IMG/VR virus record: IMGVR_UViG_3300033145_000733 | Coordinates: 1 to 64,000 of that record | Source: a virus | Strand: one strand, 5' to 3' | Length of the DNA: 64,000 nt | Shown here: piece after piece, positions 31,295 to 38,919 of the stretch | Layout: each line of letters starts with the position of its first letter | How positions within the stretch are numbered: position 1 is the stretch's first letter | The notes under the pieces: generated by a model | Seen by the model: only the letters and a program-made list of their open reading frames with translations | Databases searched by the model: none | What the model was told of the DNA's origin: nothing | Position numbers and translations under genes: made by a program

Positions 31295-31978
31295 TTATAC
31301 TATTGCCAAATACCTGTTATAACCGTATGATATGAAACTTGCCCTGTGATTACAGATGTTGCCGAATGACTCAATGTACTCTGACATACAACGCCCATAC
31401 TTGTATGCTAAAGACTTTGGGTTTCTCGTTGCCTGACTCTTGTATGGGTCAATAATTACCATAATGATTATTGAGTTTGGTAAGATGCCCTTTATGAAGT
31501 TTACTAGCTCTGGAGTTTGAGCCTCTACAAAAGCCCCATTTATGTATACCAAAGAACGATTATTAGAAGGCTTTATCTTACGTACCCATCTTTCGGCATT
31601 ACCAAACATATTGACCGCTTTAATACCAAGCCTGACAGTGTAGTTCTCAATCCACTTGTACTTTGAGGCATCATTGGTATTGATGAACACTCTAAGAGGA
31701 TGGCTATGGTCTATCACCGCTTTTGTATCTCTAGCCACCACTCCAACTCCCTTTACTATTGCCTCTAACCCTTCAGCGTAGAGCAGATACAAGTCGTCAA
31801 AATGCCACATACGTGATAGTATCTTTGTTATTAGCGGCATCTTAGTCTCACTACCTTCTGGCATTATCAACAATGGGGTGAAGTGTGGTTTGGCTTCTAC
31901 CATTGCTCTCTGTTGAACAGCCCCACCAGCTCCAAATACTAGATTAAGTATTTTGAATGATGTCTCTAGAACTGCCAT
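31295..31978 (-). CDS. Hypothetical protein, 227 aa
   Basis: Begins MAVLETSFKILNLVFGAGGA. A region SRMWHFDDLYLLYAEGLEA and a C-terminal alpha/beta part suggest a globular enzyme-like fold, but no motif is recognised. ATG after GGAAGG; it overlaps the upstream stop by 35 bases. Confidence 0.58.
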   Translation of the reverse strand: MAVLETSFKILNLVFGAGGAVQQRAMVEAKPHFTPLLIMPEGSETKMPLITKILSRMWHFDDLYLLYAEGLEAIVKGVGVVARDTKAVIDHSHPLRVFINTNDASKYKWIENYTVRLGIKAVNMFGNAERWVRKIKPSNNRSLVYINGAFVEAQTPELVNFIKGILPNSIIIMVIIDPYKSQATRNPKSLAYKYGRCMSEYIESFGNICNHRASFISYGYNRYLAIV

Positions 31979-32330
31979 ACTCTTTAACCTTCCTGCTATG
32001 AATTTGGCTGTATAACGCTTTAACAGGGTAGCCATTCGGTAATATACCTCTTCCCTGCAACAGTTCAACTATCTCACGACCTGTTTTGCCCTCTTCCCTA
32101 AGACTGTCTATCTCTTGCCAGGGCAGGTCACTTGTGCAAACTCGCTTTGTATTCTTAGCCTTCAGCATCTTAGGTTTGGTTTTATTTGCCAGAACTGGAT
32201 TAGTAGTGAACACGGATGGTTCTGCCATGTTGTCTATCCTGAAACATATCCTCTGAGCCGTCAATACCTTTGTGTTCAAATCAAAACTAGCACCACCATC
32301 CCCTGAGCCAATGATTTCCATAATTTGCAT
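31944..32330 (-). CDS. Hypothetical protein, 128 aa
   Basis: N-terminus MQIMEIIGSGDGGASFDLNT; C-terminal helix-turn-helix-like segment (LREEGKTGREIVELLQGRG) could bind DNA. AGGAGG ribosome site supports this ATG rather than the longer frame. Confidence 0.58.
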   Translation of the reverse strand: MQIMEIIGSGDGGASFDLNTKVLTAQRICFRIDNMAEPSVFTTNPVLANKTKPKMLKAKNTKRVCTSDLPWQEIDSLREEGKTGREIVELLQGRGILPNGYPVKALYSQIHSRKVKEYGSSRDIIQNT

Positions 32331-32343
32331 TTTCTGCCTCCTT

Positions 32344-32535
32344 TTATTTTTGGTGATAATATATTTGCCATACTTCCCATAGACAGTTATTATACTTGTC
32401 ATTATACCAATATGCTTGCTGTTCCAGTTCTGCCACCTTGTGTTCATAGATAGTTGAGGTTAAAAGATAGCCGCCAAGACCACCCAATATAATTCCAATG
32501 GTATAGGCTAACAACATAACAACAGCTTTTTTCAT
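32344..32535 (-). CDS. Small membrane protein, 63 aa
   Basis: MKKAVVMLLAYTIGIILGGL is a membrane anchor, followed by a coil (HKVAELEQQAYWYNDKYNN). Resembles i-spanin-like or Rz-like topologies but has no lysis neighbours. AAGGAGG ribosome site. Confidence 0.55.
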   Translation of the reverse strand: MKKAVVMLLAYTIGIILGGLGGYLLTSTIYEHKVAELEQQAYWYNDKYNNCLWEVWQIYYHQK

Positions 32536-32633
32536 GTTTGCCTCCTTAGTAAAAAATATAATTGTTTTGCCAGAGTTGCGGCTTTCTTCAAGCAATCACC
32601 ATGATAAAATGTTTCAGAATAACGGATACCCAT
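32532..32633 (-). CDS. Small basic protein, 33 aa
   Basis: MGIRYSETFYHGDCLKKAAT, then LAKQLYFLLRRQT. AGGAGG ribosome site and an ATGA overlap with the membrane protein gene. Confidence 0.42.
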   Translation of the reverse strand: MGIRYSETFYHGDCLKKAATLAKQLYFLLRRQT

Positions 32634-32638
32634 GATTG

Positions 32639-32833
32639 TTAGCCTCCTCTGTTTTGTAATTCTTTCCTTGACCTGGCTAATCCACCCGAATTATTCTTTG
32701 ATGCAGGTGTGGCTTTTGTTGGGAATGGGTCTGGATATTCCCACCAATAATACGGTTTGTTATCATTGTCTTGTGCCTGTCTTTCCCTGTTTTCCTTTGC
32801 CTTTTGTAAGTCCTCACACATTACGTTAGCCAT
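32639..32833 (-). CDS. Hypothetical protein, 64 aa
   Basis: Acidic/basic mixed helix, then YYWWEYPDPFPTKATP and a basic tail. Unrecognised. Confidence 0.48.
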   Translation of the reverse strand: MANVMCEDLQKAKENRERQAQDNDNKPYYWWEYPDPFPTKATPASKNNSGGLARSRKELQNRGG

Positions 32834-32836
32834 ACT

Positions 32837-33148
32837 TTATGCTCCCATCCTTTGTTCGGCTGCACACATAGCTTCCGTATCGTTCCACTCATTCGTAGCC
32901 TCTTCATCTTCTTCATATAGCGTATGGGCTATCGTTGATGCTTTGCTTTCATCAGTGCCGATTGGTAGTTCAGTCCAGTTCATTATGCCATTTGAGTCAG
33001 TATGTTTAATATTGAAGCTCACTTTAAAATCAGACTCATCATCTTCTGCCTGATACCAATGTCTGACGATACAGATTTCTACTTTGCCTTCACTCTTTGT
33101 GAAGAAGATTTGGCGAGTGTCTGGAAAATCAAATCCACAATCCCTCAT
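32837..33148 (-). CDS. Hypothetical protein, 103 aa
   Basis: MRDCGFDFPDTRQIFFTKSE, an acidic beta-rich protein. The ATG at 33148 has GAAGGAGG; the longer frame has none. Confidence 0.55.
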   Translation of the reverse strand: MRDCGFDFPDTRQIFFTKSEGKVEICIVRHWYQAEDDESDFKVSFNIKHTDSNGIMNWTELPIGTDESKASTIAHTLYEEDEEATNEWNDTEAMCAAEQRMGA

Positions 33149-33149
33149 G

Positions 33150-33290
33150 TTAGCCTCCTTCGCATTGCTGGCAATCCAGTTCATTGTATAAATCCCTAAG
33201 TGCCTCACCCTCTTCCTCTGTGAGAATTGGTGCGGCTTCCAGCTTTTGTATGCTGGCTTTGATAGATTGCTTATGTGTTATGTTTTCCAT
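33150..33290 (-). CDS. Small protein, 46 aa
   Basis: MENITHKQSIKASIQKLEAA, acidic middle, ends CQQCEGG. Placed between well-supported genes. Confidence 0.45.
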   Translation of the reverse strand: MENITHKQSIKASIQKLEAAPILTEEEGEALRDLYNELDCQQCEGG

Positions 33291-33293
33291 ACT

Positions 33294-33620
33294 TTATGCC
33301 CCCTCATTTTCTGAGTCTAAATATTCCTGTGCCCCTGGTGTTATAGTCCTGTTAATGATGGTGACATGTGCCCTGTCTACCCCACCAAGCAGAGTGGCGA
33401 GAGTCTCAGCACATATAGCTAACTTGCCAACTTCACGCTCCATCCACTCTGGTATCAGCTCCAACATGGAAGTATCATTATCTGAAAGAGCCTTGTGGAG
33501 TTGTTTATCATAGTCTTGTAGCCTACCTTGAACTTCGTAGGTAGCAATCCTGGCACACCGTAGCATTGCTTCATAGTCTAGTGTTGCCTCTTGGAATGAT
33601 AAGTCATTATTTGTTTTCAT
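33294..33620 (-). CDS. Hypothetical helical protein, 108 aa
   Basis: Helical throughout (QEATLDYEAMLRCARIATYE). AGGAGG ribosome site. Unrecognised. Confidence 0.55.
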   Translation of the reverse strand: MKTNNDLSFQEATLDYEAMLRCARIATYEVQGRLQDYDKQLHKALSDNDTSMLELIPEWMEREVGKLAICAETLATLLGGVDRAHVTIINRTITPGAQEYLDSENEGA

Positions 33621-33629
33621 TTTGCCTCC

Positions 33630-33821
33630 TTATATTATTTTAGTTACTTTAATTACCTCAAAACTATCAGTAACATACTCGCCATCTTTTACAGGGTCAC
33701 AATCACTGGCTCGTTCTGTGGCTTCCTGTTCTGACTCCGCACCGATTACCACGGCTTCCATCTCTACCCGCCACCTTACACTGTAAACGCCCCCACTACT
33801 ACCAATAGCTGTAATAACCAT
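33630..33821 (-). CDS. Hypothetical protein, 63 aa
   Basis: Beta-alpha-beta pattern (VYSVRWRVEMEAVVIGAESE), with some resemblance to DpnD/PcfM-like small phage proteins. AGGAGGTGG ribosome site. Confidence 0.48.
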   Translation of the reverse strand: MVITAIGSSGGVYSVRWRVEMEAVVIGAESEQEATERASDCDPVKDGEYVTDSFEVIKVTKII

Positions 33822-34417
33822 TAGCCACCTCCTTTCTTATTTTCTTTCAGTACCACTTTAATTCTTTTAATTACGGCAGTTATCTGTTTTCTGTCTAACA
33901 AACCACCTAACTGCCTGTAAAATTTTCGTGGGTCTTTGGCTACATCCTGCATTTTCTGTTTAATCTTAGTTGGCAATTCAACGTAGTCAAAATCATCTGC
34001 ATATCTATAATCACGAAACGAATAAGCATTATCAATTGCCCACACTCTACCACTTGGCTTAACCAGCCAGTTACCACCATGTCTATCAGTGTTGCAAATA
34101 AGATAATCAAACATTTCCAGTAGTGGCGGTTGGGGTTGGCATGGACGTTTGCCACGCACCCATTTCATAGCAGAGACTACTTCGCCATCCACCAAGTGAA
34201 GTATGGTAGATGGGACTAAGCCTAATCCAAGCATTTCGTTGATAATGTATGCCGCTCTTTCGTGGTATGGAGAATGGCTCTCATCATTATCTCCTGTTGG
34301 CGACACACCTTTCAGCCACACAGGAATACCATCAATTTTACCCTTTCTGCCCCTGAACAAAGCTGTTGGTGTGCCAGGTGTTGGTTTTACTGTTTGCAAC
34401 ACTGTTTGTGCAACCAT
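33821..34417 (-). CDS. PI3/4-kinase-like or HipA-like protein kinase, 198 aa
   Basis: Lys36 in PVWLKG (ATP contact), CNTDRHGGNWLV with the catalytic D-R-H-x-x-N at 111-116, then AIDNAYSF with the metal-binding Asp129. This arrangement occurs in PI3/4-kinase-like and HipA-type kinases, which phosphorylate proteins rather than lipids in bacteria. At 198 residues it is a minimal catalytic core. Substrate unknown; a phage kinase could modify host translation or transcription factors. AGGAGG ribosome site. Confidence 0.78.
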   Translation of the reverse strand: MVAQTVLQTVKPTPGTPTALFRGRKGKIDGIPVWLKGVSPTGDNDESHSPYHERAAYIINEMLGLGLVPSTILHLVDGEVVSAMKWVRGKRPCQPQPPLLEMFDYLICNTDRHGGNWLVKPSGRVWAIDNAYSFRDYRYADDFDYVELPTKIKQKMQDVAKDPRKFYRQLGGLLDRKQITAVIKRIKVVLKENKKGGG

Positions 34418-34678
34418 TTAGCCTCCTATGTATTCAAATTTACTTTGCTTGCCCAATGCAGTTGCTCGTAGATGCTTAATGGCATTGCACAAAGTAATTT
34501 TGTCCGTTTTACCCACTGCCACATGAAACCAATGGTTTGCTGAGAATGAACCTATTCGGACATACGAACCCTTACCATCTTTGGCTGGAGAACCATCAAT
34601 TCCCCACTCAAAAACCTGCTTCTCGCCACCATCCCAATAACCTTGAACTGGGTGCGGCAACGTTTGTCTTAACTTCAT
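34418..34678 (-). CDS. Hypothetical protein, 86 aa
   Basis: Beta-rich with WHFHV-like strands (SFSANHWFHVAVGKTDKITL). AAAGGAG ribosome site. Next to the kinase; may be its partner. Unrecognised. Confidence 0.5.
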   Translation of the reverse strand: MKLRQTLPHPVQGYWDGGEKQVFEWGIDGSPAKDGKGSYVRIGSFSANHWFHVAVGKTDKITLCNAIKHLRATALGKQSKFEYIGG

Positions 34679-34806
34679 TTGCCTTCTCCTTTCTTAGTAC
34701 AGATACCGTTGGCGTTGAAATACTCATCACTGTATGGGCAACCATCACAGTCCTGTACTATTATACCGTCTATCTGGCATATCTCCTCATCAGTGTCATT
34801 CTTCAT
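34675..34806 (-). CDS. Small Cys protein, 43 aa
   Basis: CQIDGIIVQDCDGCPYSDEY followed by FNANGIC: the spacing C-x9-C-x2-C is knuckle-like, but the RF-x-C part is missing and the last Cys lies nine residues on. A distant relative of the knuckle family at most. GGAGGTGGCATCT precedes the ATG. Confidence 0.48.
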   Translation of the reverse strand: MKNDTDEEICQIDGIIVQDCDGCPYSDEYFNANGICTKKGEGK

Positions 34807-35240
34807 TAGATGCCACCTCCTTTCATAACCTTTGTAGTAGTAATTTTATTTTTGCCCCTAACTACCTTGATACTGAAGCCCCTGTCAAATTCCGTTATTG
34901 GAATATACTTATGGTTATTTGAACGATGCCGTTTAAAGAACATATCAACACGGAAGCGAACAGGAACGCCATATTTACTTAGTGCTTCACGCCACTTCAA
35001 AACTTCATCCAAACCTTTGGCTATGTCTTTACTGTCAATGTAGAAAACATCTTCGCCATTCTCAGTACCTTTGCAGTCACACAACCAGATAGTGCCATCA
35101 CGCTTGTCTATCGTCAGAGTATCTATTTCTCTGGCAATACGGTAAGCTACGTTACCTTTATCTTTCTGGCTTCTGACTTCATCCTGCTCTTGGCGAGTTG
35201 CTTCCTCATTCCTTAGAGCTTTGAATTCTGCCTCATTCAT
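34806..35240 (-). CDS. PD-(D/E)xK-like nuclease-fold protein, 144 aa
   Basis: IWLCDCKGTENGEDVFYIDS could represent the strand-D...xK core of Holliday-junction-resolvase-like nucleases, followed by a helix with W and a basic C-terminus (RGKNKITTTKVMKGGG). This is a weak, shape-based match; the exact acidic-Lys pair is uncertain. Confidence 0.5.
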   Translation of the reverse strand: MNEAEFKALRNEEATRQEQDEVRSQKDKGNVAYRIAREIDTLTIDKRDGTIWLCDCKGTENGEDVFYIDSKDIAKGLDEVLKWREALSKYGVPVRFRVDMFFKRHRSNNHKYIPITEFDRGFSIKVVRGKNKITTTKVMKGGGI

Positions 35241-35248
35241 AATCTACC

Positions 35249-35653
35249 TCATTTCGCCGCTGGAATTAGTTTACCAGAGTTTATCTCAACGCCGTAGAGC
35301 TTCTCTGGATTATCGGCTTTCTTCAAGAACATCCTTACTGATTTTGGGGTTTTGTAAGCCTTGATGGTAATTGCTGTGCCTTCCTCTTTTACTTGATACG
35401 GCGTAACATGAACTACCACACCAGTAAAAACTCTAGGCTCGGCACGAAACAGATGCTTATGCTCAACACAATGAGGGCAGAGCTGAAACTCTTGTAGTGG
35501 CGTTAATCCTCTCGTTGTGCAGAAACATCTGCGATGCCTAATCCACCCCTCATAGTCATAACGGATGTCGGCTGTGTCCTTTTCTCCACGAGACGGGCAA
35601 ACTTTCTCAAAGTAGAAGCCGTCACAGTGGAACTTTTCCTGTTTCTTCGCCAT
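35249..35653 (-). CDS. Zinc-binding hypothetical protein, 134 aa
   Basis: Two Cys clusters, CFC near 43-45 and CPHCVEHKH near 59-67, with further Cys at 10 and 19. The first gene of the leftward arm after the promoter at 35689. AAAGGAG ribosome site. Function unknown. Confidence 0.6.
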   Translation of the reverse strand: MAKKQEKFHCDGFYFEKVCPSRGEKDTADIRYDYEGWIRHRRCFCTTRGLTPLQEFQLCPHCVEHKHLFRAEPRVFTGVVVHVTPYQVKEEGTAITIKAYKTPKSVRMFLKKADNPEKLYGVEINSGKLIPAAK

Positions 35654-35688
35654 TTCGTCTCCTTTCCATAGTATGACCCACTATTACG

Positions 35689-35717
35689 ATCGTATCATAT
35701 GCCGAGATGATAGTCAA
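35689..35717 (-). promoter_or_regulatory. Leftward promoter, GGCATATGA spacer, weak -10
   Basis: TTGACT, 17 bases ending GGCATATGA, TACGAT. Both boxes are off consensus, so it may need an activator. It is the entry promoter of the leftward arm. Confidence 0.65.
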
Positions 35718-35863
35718 GTGTTTTGTCTGGCGAGATCTAGTAAAGTGGCTCTGTTCTGCAACACGGCATAGGCTTAAAAATTGTGGTGGGTGGGCTTGGT
35801 CTCGGCATTCCCCCATACCTACCTATATATACAAGGCAACATATGTAACGAACAGTAGACAAC

Positions 35864-35963
35864 GGCTTCAGAGAATTTAATATGAAGTGGCTTCAGAGAA
35901 TAAGTAGAATGATTAACGGCTTCAGAGAATAACGGGTAGTATTTGATAGTGGCTTCAGAGAAT
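35864..35963. repeat. Four direct repeats GGCTTCAGAGAAT
   Basis: Identical 13-base copies start at 35864, 35889, 35918 and 35951, so the distances are 25, 29 and 33 bases, rising by four each time. A degenerate fifth copy (TGTTCAGAGAGAAAT) lies near 35991. Iteron-like; likely binds a phage initiator or repressor. Confidence 0.75.
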
Positions 35964-36066
35964 ACTACTTGAACAGTAGTGTACATTCCATGTTCAGAGA
36001 GAAATTCAAAGTTGCCTCTTCGTATGGTGTATTGTAAATTGCTTTACGTAGTGTAGTGTATATAGT

Positions 36067-36393
36067 GGTATATTTGCCTGGGGAACGAAGCAAAGTATAA
36101 AGCCACCCCGCAACGATTGTTCTGGCTCATTTGCCAGCTATGTTGAGCATGGCGTTATTGCCTAGTATAGTGTAGTATTTGGAAGATGAGGCAAATATTT
36201 TGAACGTAGTTGCCTTTTTAAACGGCTCTCAACGAACCTCTGCTGTTCAGGTTAGTGGCACTATTGCCATGTTTTTTACCATGCTATACGGCTTTATTGC
36301 CTAAGGCTTTATTGCCGTTAACCTCTAAAGATACGCACTACAGCCTTTGGTATGCCGTAACCACACTATGCTATTAGTAATGGTATTATTGCC
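36067..36393. repeat. Seven GG(C/T)NNNWTTGCC elements
   Basis: Copies start at 36067, 36124, 36151, 36257, 36290, 36305 and 36382, all on the + strand. Several are followed by CA or CT and preceded by TG. The ends GGC...GCC make a short dyad. Three more lie at 37219-37327. Consistent with operator or origin binding sites. Confidence 0.65.
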
Positions 36394-36458
36394 GTATATT
36401 TGGATATGGCGTTTTTTCTTGACCGTGGAAACTACCATAATATAGCCACAAATAAATG

Positions 36459-36487
36459 TTGACAACGTAAAAGGCTTGTGGTATAAA
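36459..36487 (+). promoter_or_regulatory. Rightward promoter 1, GGCTTGTGG family
   Basis: TTGACA, 17 bases ending GGCTTGTGG, TATAAA. First of two tandem promoters for the rightward arm. Confidence 0.8.
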
Positions 36488-36492
36488 ACTAC

Positions 36493-36521
36493 TTGACTTT
36501 CCAACGGGCATGTGGTAAGAT
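36493..36521 (+). promoter_or_regulatory. Rightward promoter 2, GGCATGTGG family
   Basis: TTGACT, 17 bases ending GGCATGTGG, TAAGAT. Starts six bases after promoter 1's -10 box, so polymerase cannot occupy both at once. Confidence 0.7.
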
Positions 36522-36553
36522 CTAGGTAGACTAAAAAAAGGAGGTTAAAACCG

Positions 36554-36814
36554 ATGCGCAAGGCAAAAGACCGAGCAAGAGCAAAGTCGGGCATCATCTT
36601 CCGAGACGGCAGCTATGTCAGCAAGGAAGAATGGTATGCGGCACATCCGACACGTGAGATGAGGCTACAGCAACAGGTAAGCGTAGATGAGGCGGTAGCT
36701 GAGATGGTGGCTACCAAACCCAACGCCCCATACTTCTGTGCGAAGTGCAATTGTCGCCACATCAAAGGTAAAGTGTATAACAGTCATTTAGTGTACGCTA
36801 AGAAGGAGGCATAA
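36554..36814 (+). CDS. Small basic protein with CxxC-x-C motif, 86 aa
   Basis: Basic N-terminus (RKAKDRARAKSG), then a YVSKEEWYAAHPTREMR helix and CAKCNCRH near 62-69, a possible zinc site. First gene of the rightward arm with GGAGG ribosome site. Unknown; a regulator is plausible. Confidence 0.6.
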   Translation: MRKAKDRARAKSGIIFRDGSYVSKEEWYAAHPTREMRLQQQVSVDEAVAEMVATKPNAPYFCAKCNCRHIKGKVYNSHLVYAKKEA

Positions 36815-36815
36815 C

Positions 36816-37037
36816 TTGTATACCAGAAATAACTACAAGACCAAAAAGGCACTCAAGGAAGCTGTGGTGACTGGCGAAAAGGTTACCATCTTTCAACCTG
36901 GTGGCATGTTTGACCCACCTGAGAACAAGTCTGACTTCACTGGCACCGCATTTTGTGAAGGTCCACACTATCCTGCGCCCCATACCTGGTATGCTGAGGT
37001 TACGATGCAGAACGGCATTGTGACCAAAGTTAAATAG
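36816..37037 (+). CDS. Hypothetical protein, 73 aa
   Basis: TTG start 7 bases after GGAGG. Sequence YKTKKALKEAVVTGEKVTIF and then a Pro-rich segment. Resembles no known family. Confidence 0.55.
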   Translation: MYTRNNYKTKKALKEAVVTGEKVTIFQPGGMFDPPENKSDFTGTAFCEGPHYPAPHTWYAEVTMQNGIVTKVK

Positions 37038-37120
37038 TGGGGCTATTAACTTTCATTGTCTTTGCAGGGGTTTTCATTGGAATAGCGGCAAGAAAGGGGG
37101 TGGTTACAGGCTACAAGTAA
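37037..37120 (+). CDS. Possible 27-aa membrane peptide
   Basis: MGLLTFIVFAGVFIGIAARK then GVVTGYK: one hydrophobic span. TAGTG overlap with the previous stop suggests re-initiation; no separate ribosome site. Confidence 0.35.
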   Translation: MGLLTFIVFAGVFIGIAARKGVVTGYK

Positions 37121-37157
37121 CTTGGTAAACAGTTAAGATTAAAATTTATAAACTGAG

Positions 37158-37182
37158 GAAAGCGGGGCATGGCTCCGCTTTC
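37158..37182 (+). terminator. GC-rich hairpin, probable terminator
   Basis: GAAAGCGGGGC pairs with GCTCCGCTTTC (one G-T pair) around a three-base loop ATG, followed by TTCGTATTCT. The T-run is broken, so efficiency is uncertain. It closes the first rightward mini-operon. Confidence 0.58.
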
Positions 37183-37218
37183 TTCGTATTCTAGTTAATG
37201 GCTGCTGTTCAGTATCAT

Positions 37219-37327
37219 GGCTCTATTGCCAGATGGGTAAGGTCTGTTCTATAAGTTTTGCCACAATAGCTGTTCTGGCTTTTTTGCCAAAGATCTAAAC
37301 AGTTTGTGCTGTTCTGGCTTTTTTGCC
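37219..37327. repeat. Three further GGCNNNWTTGCC elements
   Basis: Copies at 37219, 37277 and 37316; the last two are identical GGCTTTTTTGCC and both follow TGTTCT. They extend the family beyond the first rightward genes. Confidence 0.6.
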
Positions 37328-37337
37328 ACAATAGCTT

Positions 37338-37628
37338 GACATAACGATGGCTCACTTTACATAATAACCTAAGTGCGACACAAAATTTTTATGTCAAGTA
37401 AATTTGCTTTACATAACGATTTTAGTCTCAGATTATGTAAACTACGGAATTTTTACTTAACATAACAAGTTGACATAAGAACATTAGTGCGCTCCAATAG
37501 TGGGACGTACTAATGCTATTATGTAAAGTAATTTCGTGCGTGGATTATGTAAAGCTAGTCTCACTGGTACGTACTAAAGGGTATTATGTAAAGCTGGATA
37601 GTGCGCTGGTATAAAACTTTACTATGTA
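37338..37628. repeat. Array of about eleven ACATAA / TTATGT sites
   Basis: Sites of the form (C)TT(T/G)ACATAA(C) occur on both strands. The last four (from 37519, 37544, 37584 and 37622) are in the same orientation. Two of them are part of a longer repeat in which ACGTACTAA lies 10-13 bases upstream of ATTATGTAAAG (37505 and 37569). Four more sites lie beyond the 37895 gene. Likely operator, partition or origin sites for the protein encoded between. Confidence 0.65.
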
Positions 37629-37660
37629 AAAATATATTTTGCAATTCGGTCAATTAGGGG

Positions 37661-37689
37661 TTGACAAATGGTAGATTTTAGTATAGTAT
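37661..37689 (+). promoter_or_regulatory. Promoter upstream of the 230-aa gene
   Basis: TTGACA, 17 bases, TAGTAT. The spacer lacks GGCTTATGG and ends in AGTA. It lies next to the ACATAA array, so the gene may control itself. Confidence 0.6.
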
Positions 37690-37829
37690 AGTGGTAGGGT
37701 AAAAAAAAAACTTCGGGGGGTTGACCATGAAATAAGAAAAACGGTAAGCGATAAACCATAAAATAAGTCGCACAAAGCTATTAGCGGAAACACTAAAATC
37801 AGTTTGCTATGCTGATACTAAGCTAGAAT

Positions 37830-37860
37830 TGATAACTCTAGGTGCTAAAAAAAGTTATCA
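37830..37860. repeat. 8-bp inverted repeat before the 230-aa gene
   Basis: TGATAACT (37830-37837) and AGTTATCA (37853-37860), 15-base gap. Possible operator or leader hairpin. Confidence 0.45.
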
Positions 37861-37894
37861 CAGTAAAATAAAATAATGGGAGTATAAAAACATA

Positions 37895-38587
37895 ATGGTT
37901 GACACCACAACGAAAACTGGAATTTCACCCTCGACACTGGGGAGAGAGAGAAAACGCTATTTTGAGCTTTCACAGCTTGACGGGGTAACCAAAAAACAGA
38001 TAGAAGCTCAGATGAAAGTTGACGCTAAAAGGTACGCTAAAAAGCTCAACAAGGAAATCAGCTTCGAGGACTACAAACTGGATATTGAAACTCTACCACA
38101 GCGAACCAATAGCGGAAAGCGTGAACATGACAAGGTAGAGAGAGACGCCCTAATCGTTGAAACTCAACACCTTAACGCCCCAATAAACTTGGCTATCCTA
38201 TCCGATAGGGGAGAGGTGGAATTATCTAATGCTGACAAGGTAATTGCATTTAACGAGTTAGGAAAACACGGTAACATCTTAACCACACACCTTGTATCAG
38301 CTTTTGACAAGGTTGGAGCAATGACCATGCTACACGCACCACAGTCATTATTGTGTGTGCATATTGCAGGGTGGGAAGACGGTAGTAAAAACCTACGCTT
38401 TCAATACGCACCTAGAAAACTACCCATAACAAAACGGTCAGGATATAGAGATGATAGCTTTATCGCACCAATATTCGAGATAGCACCAAAACCACCTAAA
38501 GGAAAACAGAAAAAAGAGGTGGTAACAGACACGGAAAACACGGTCACGGAAGTGGAAAACACGGTCACGGAAAACACGGAAAACTAA
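37895..38587 (+). CDS. Protein of unknown function between repeat arrays, 230 aa
   Basis: N-terminus TKTGISPSTLGRERKRYFEL and later helices look like a DNA-related fold; a KLPITKRSGYRDDSF segment is beta-rich. The C-terminus repeats TENTV/VENTV units, encoded by near-perfect direct DNA repeats. Because ACATAA-type sites lie on both sides (37338-37628 and 38891-38981), it is the natural candidate for the binding protein. It lacks a recognised ParB, Rep or HTH motif. Confidence 0.6.
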   Translation: MVDTTTKTGISPSTLGRERKRYFELSQLDGVTKKQIEAQMKVDAKRYAKKLNKEISFEDYKLDIETLPQRTNSGKREHDKVERDALIVETQHLNAPINLAILSDRGEVELSNADKVIAFNELGKHGNILTTHLVSAFDKVGAMTMLHAPQSLLCVHIAGWEDGSKNLRFQYAPRKLPITKRSGYRDDSFIAPIFEIAPKPPKGKQKKEVVTDTENTVTEVENTVTENTEN

Positions 38588-38604
38588 AATTTTAACTGAT
38601 AGTC

Positions 38605-38635
38605 TACTAGTCTTAACAGTATAACATAAGACTAG
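38605..38635. repeat. 10-bp perfect inverted repeat
   Basis: ACTAGTCTTA and TAAGACTAGT around an 11-base loop, between the 230-aa gene and the next. No T-run follows; may be an operator or a hairpin in the intercistronic RNA. Confidence 0.5.
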
Positions 38636-38652
38636 TAAGGGAGGTTAACATA

Positions 38653-38790
38653 ATGTGCGAAAACTGCAAAATTCCAAATTGTCCGATACTTAACAAGTCA
38701 GAGTGTCCGATAAACAAACTATGCAAACAGCTTGATGATGCGACAGCCGAATTACTGGCGGAAGCTGACAAGCTGACAAGTGGTAAGTAA
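38653..38790 (+). CDS. Small Cys-rich protein, 45 aa
   Basis: CENCKIPNCPILNKSECPIN then C: five spaced Cys, like a compact zinc or Fe-S module but not the RF-x-C knuckle. Helical C-terminus. Strong GGGAGG ribosome site. Confidence 0.55.
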   Translation: MCENCKIPNCPILNKSECPINKLCKQLDDATAELLAEADKLTSGK

Positions 38791-38919
38791 ATGCTAGATT
38801 TAAAATGTGAGAACTATACTACGGCGGAAGCAAATAGACTAATGGTAGAAAAACAAGAGAATATAGAAAACTACCCCATTGACCCCGAACTTGACATAAC
38901 CTGGAAGTTTAGTAATTGA
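38791..38919 (+). CDS. Small acidic protein, 42 aa
   Basis: MLDLKCENYTTAEANRLMVE. Starts directly after the preceding TAA. Its last codons contain two ACATAA-type sites. Confidence 0.45.
   Translation: MLDLKCENYTTAEANRLMVEKQENIENYPIDPELDITWKFSN

Larger units (their letters stand above)
35654..36553. other. Divergent control region between the two arms
   Basis: About 900 bases without a supported gene. From left: leftward promoter (35689), four copies of a 13-base direct repeat (35864-35963), seven copies of a GGCNNNWTTGCC-type element (36067-36393), then two rightward promoters in tandem (36459, 36493). Frames in it are short and lack ribosome sites. The arrangement suits an origin of replication combined with early-gene control. 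Confidence 0.6.
37121..37894. other. Second gene-free region with repeats and promoter
   Basis: About 770 bases: a terminator-like hairpin (37158), three GGCNNNWTTGCC elements (37219-37327), about eleven ACATAA-type sites (37338-37628), a promoter (37661) and a dyad (37830-37860). No gene is supported. Confidence 0.6.

Noticed and set aside
35622-35816. Leftward frame of 64 codons before the first leftward gene
   Set aside because: It overlaps the promoter at 35689 and has no ribosome site or composition like its neighbours.
35864-35963. CRISPR array
   Set aside because: The repeat is only 13 bases, spacers are 12-20 bases of uneven length, and no cas gene is near.
36325-36597. Leftward frame of 90 codons in the control region
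   Set aside because: It crosses the two rightward promoters and the start of the 36554 gene; no ribosome site.
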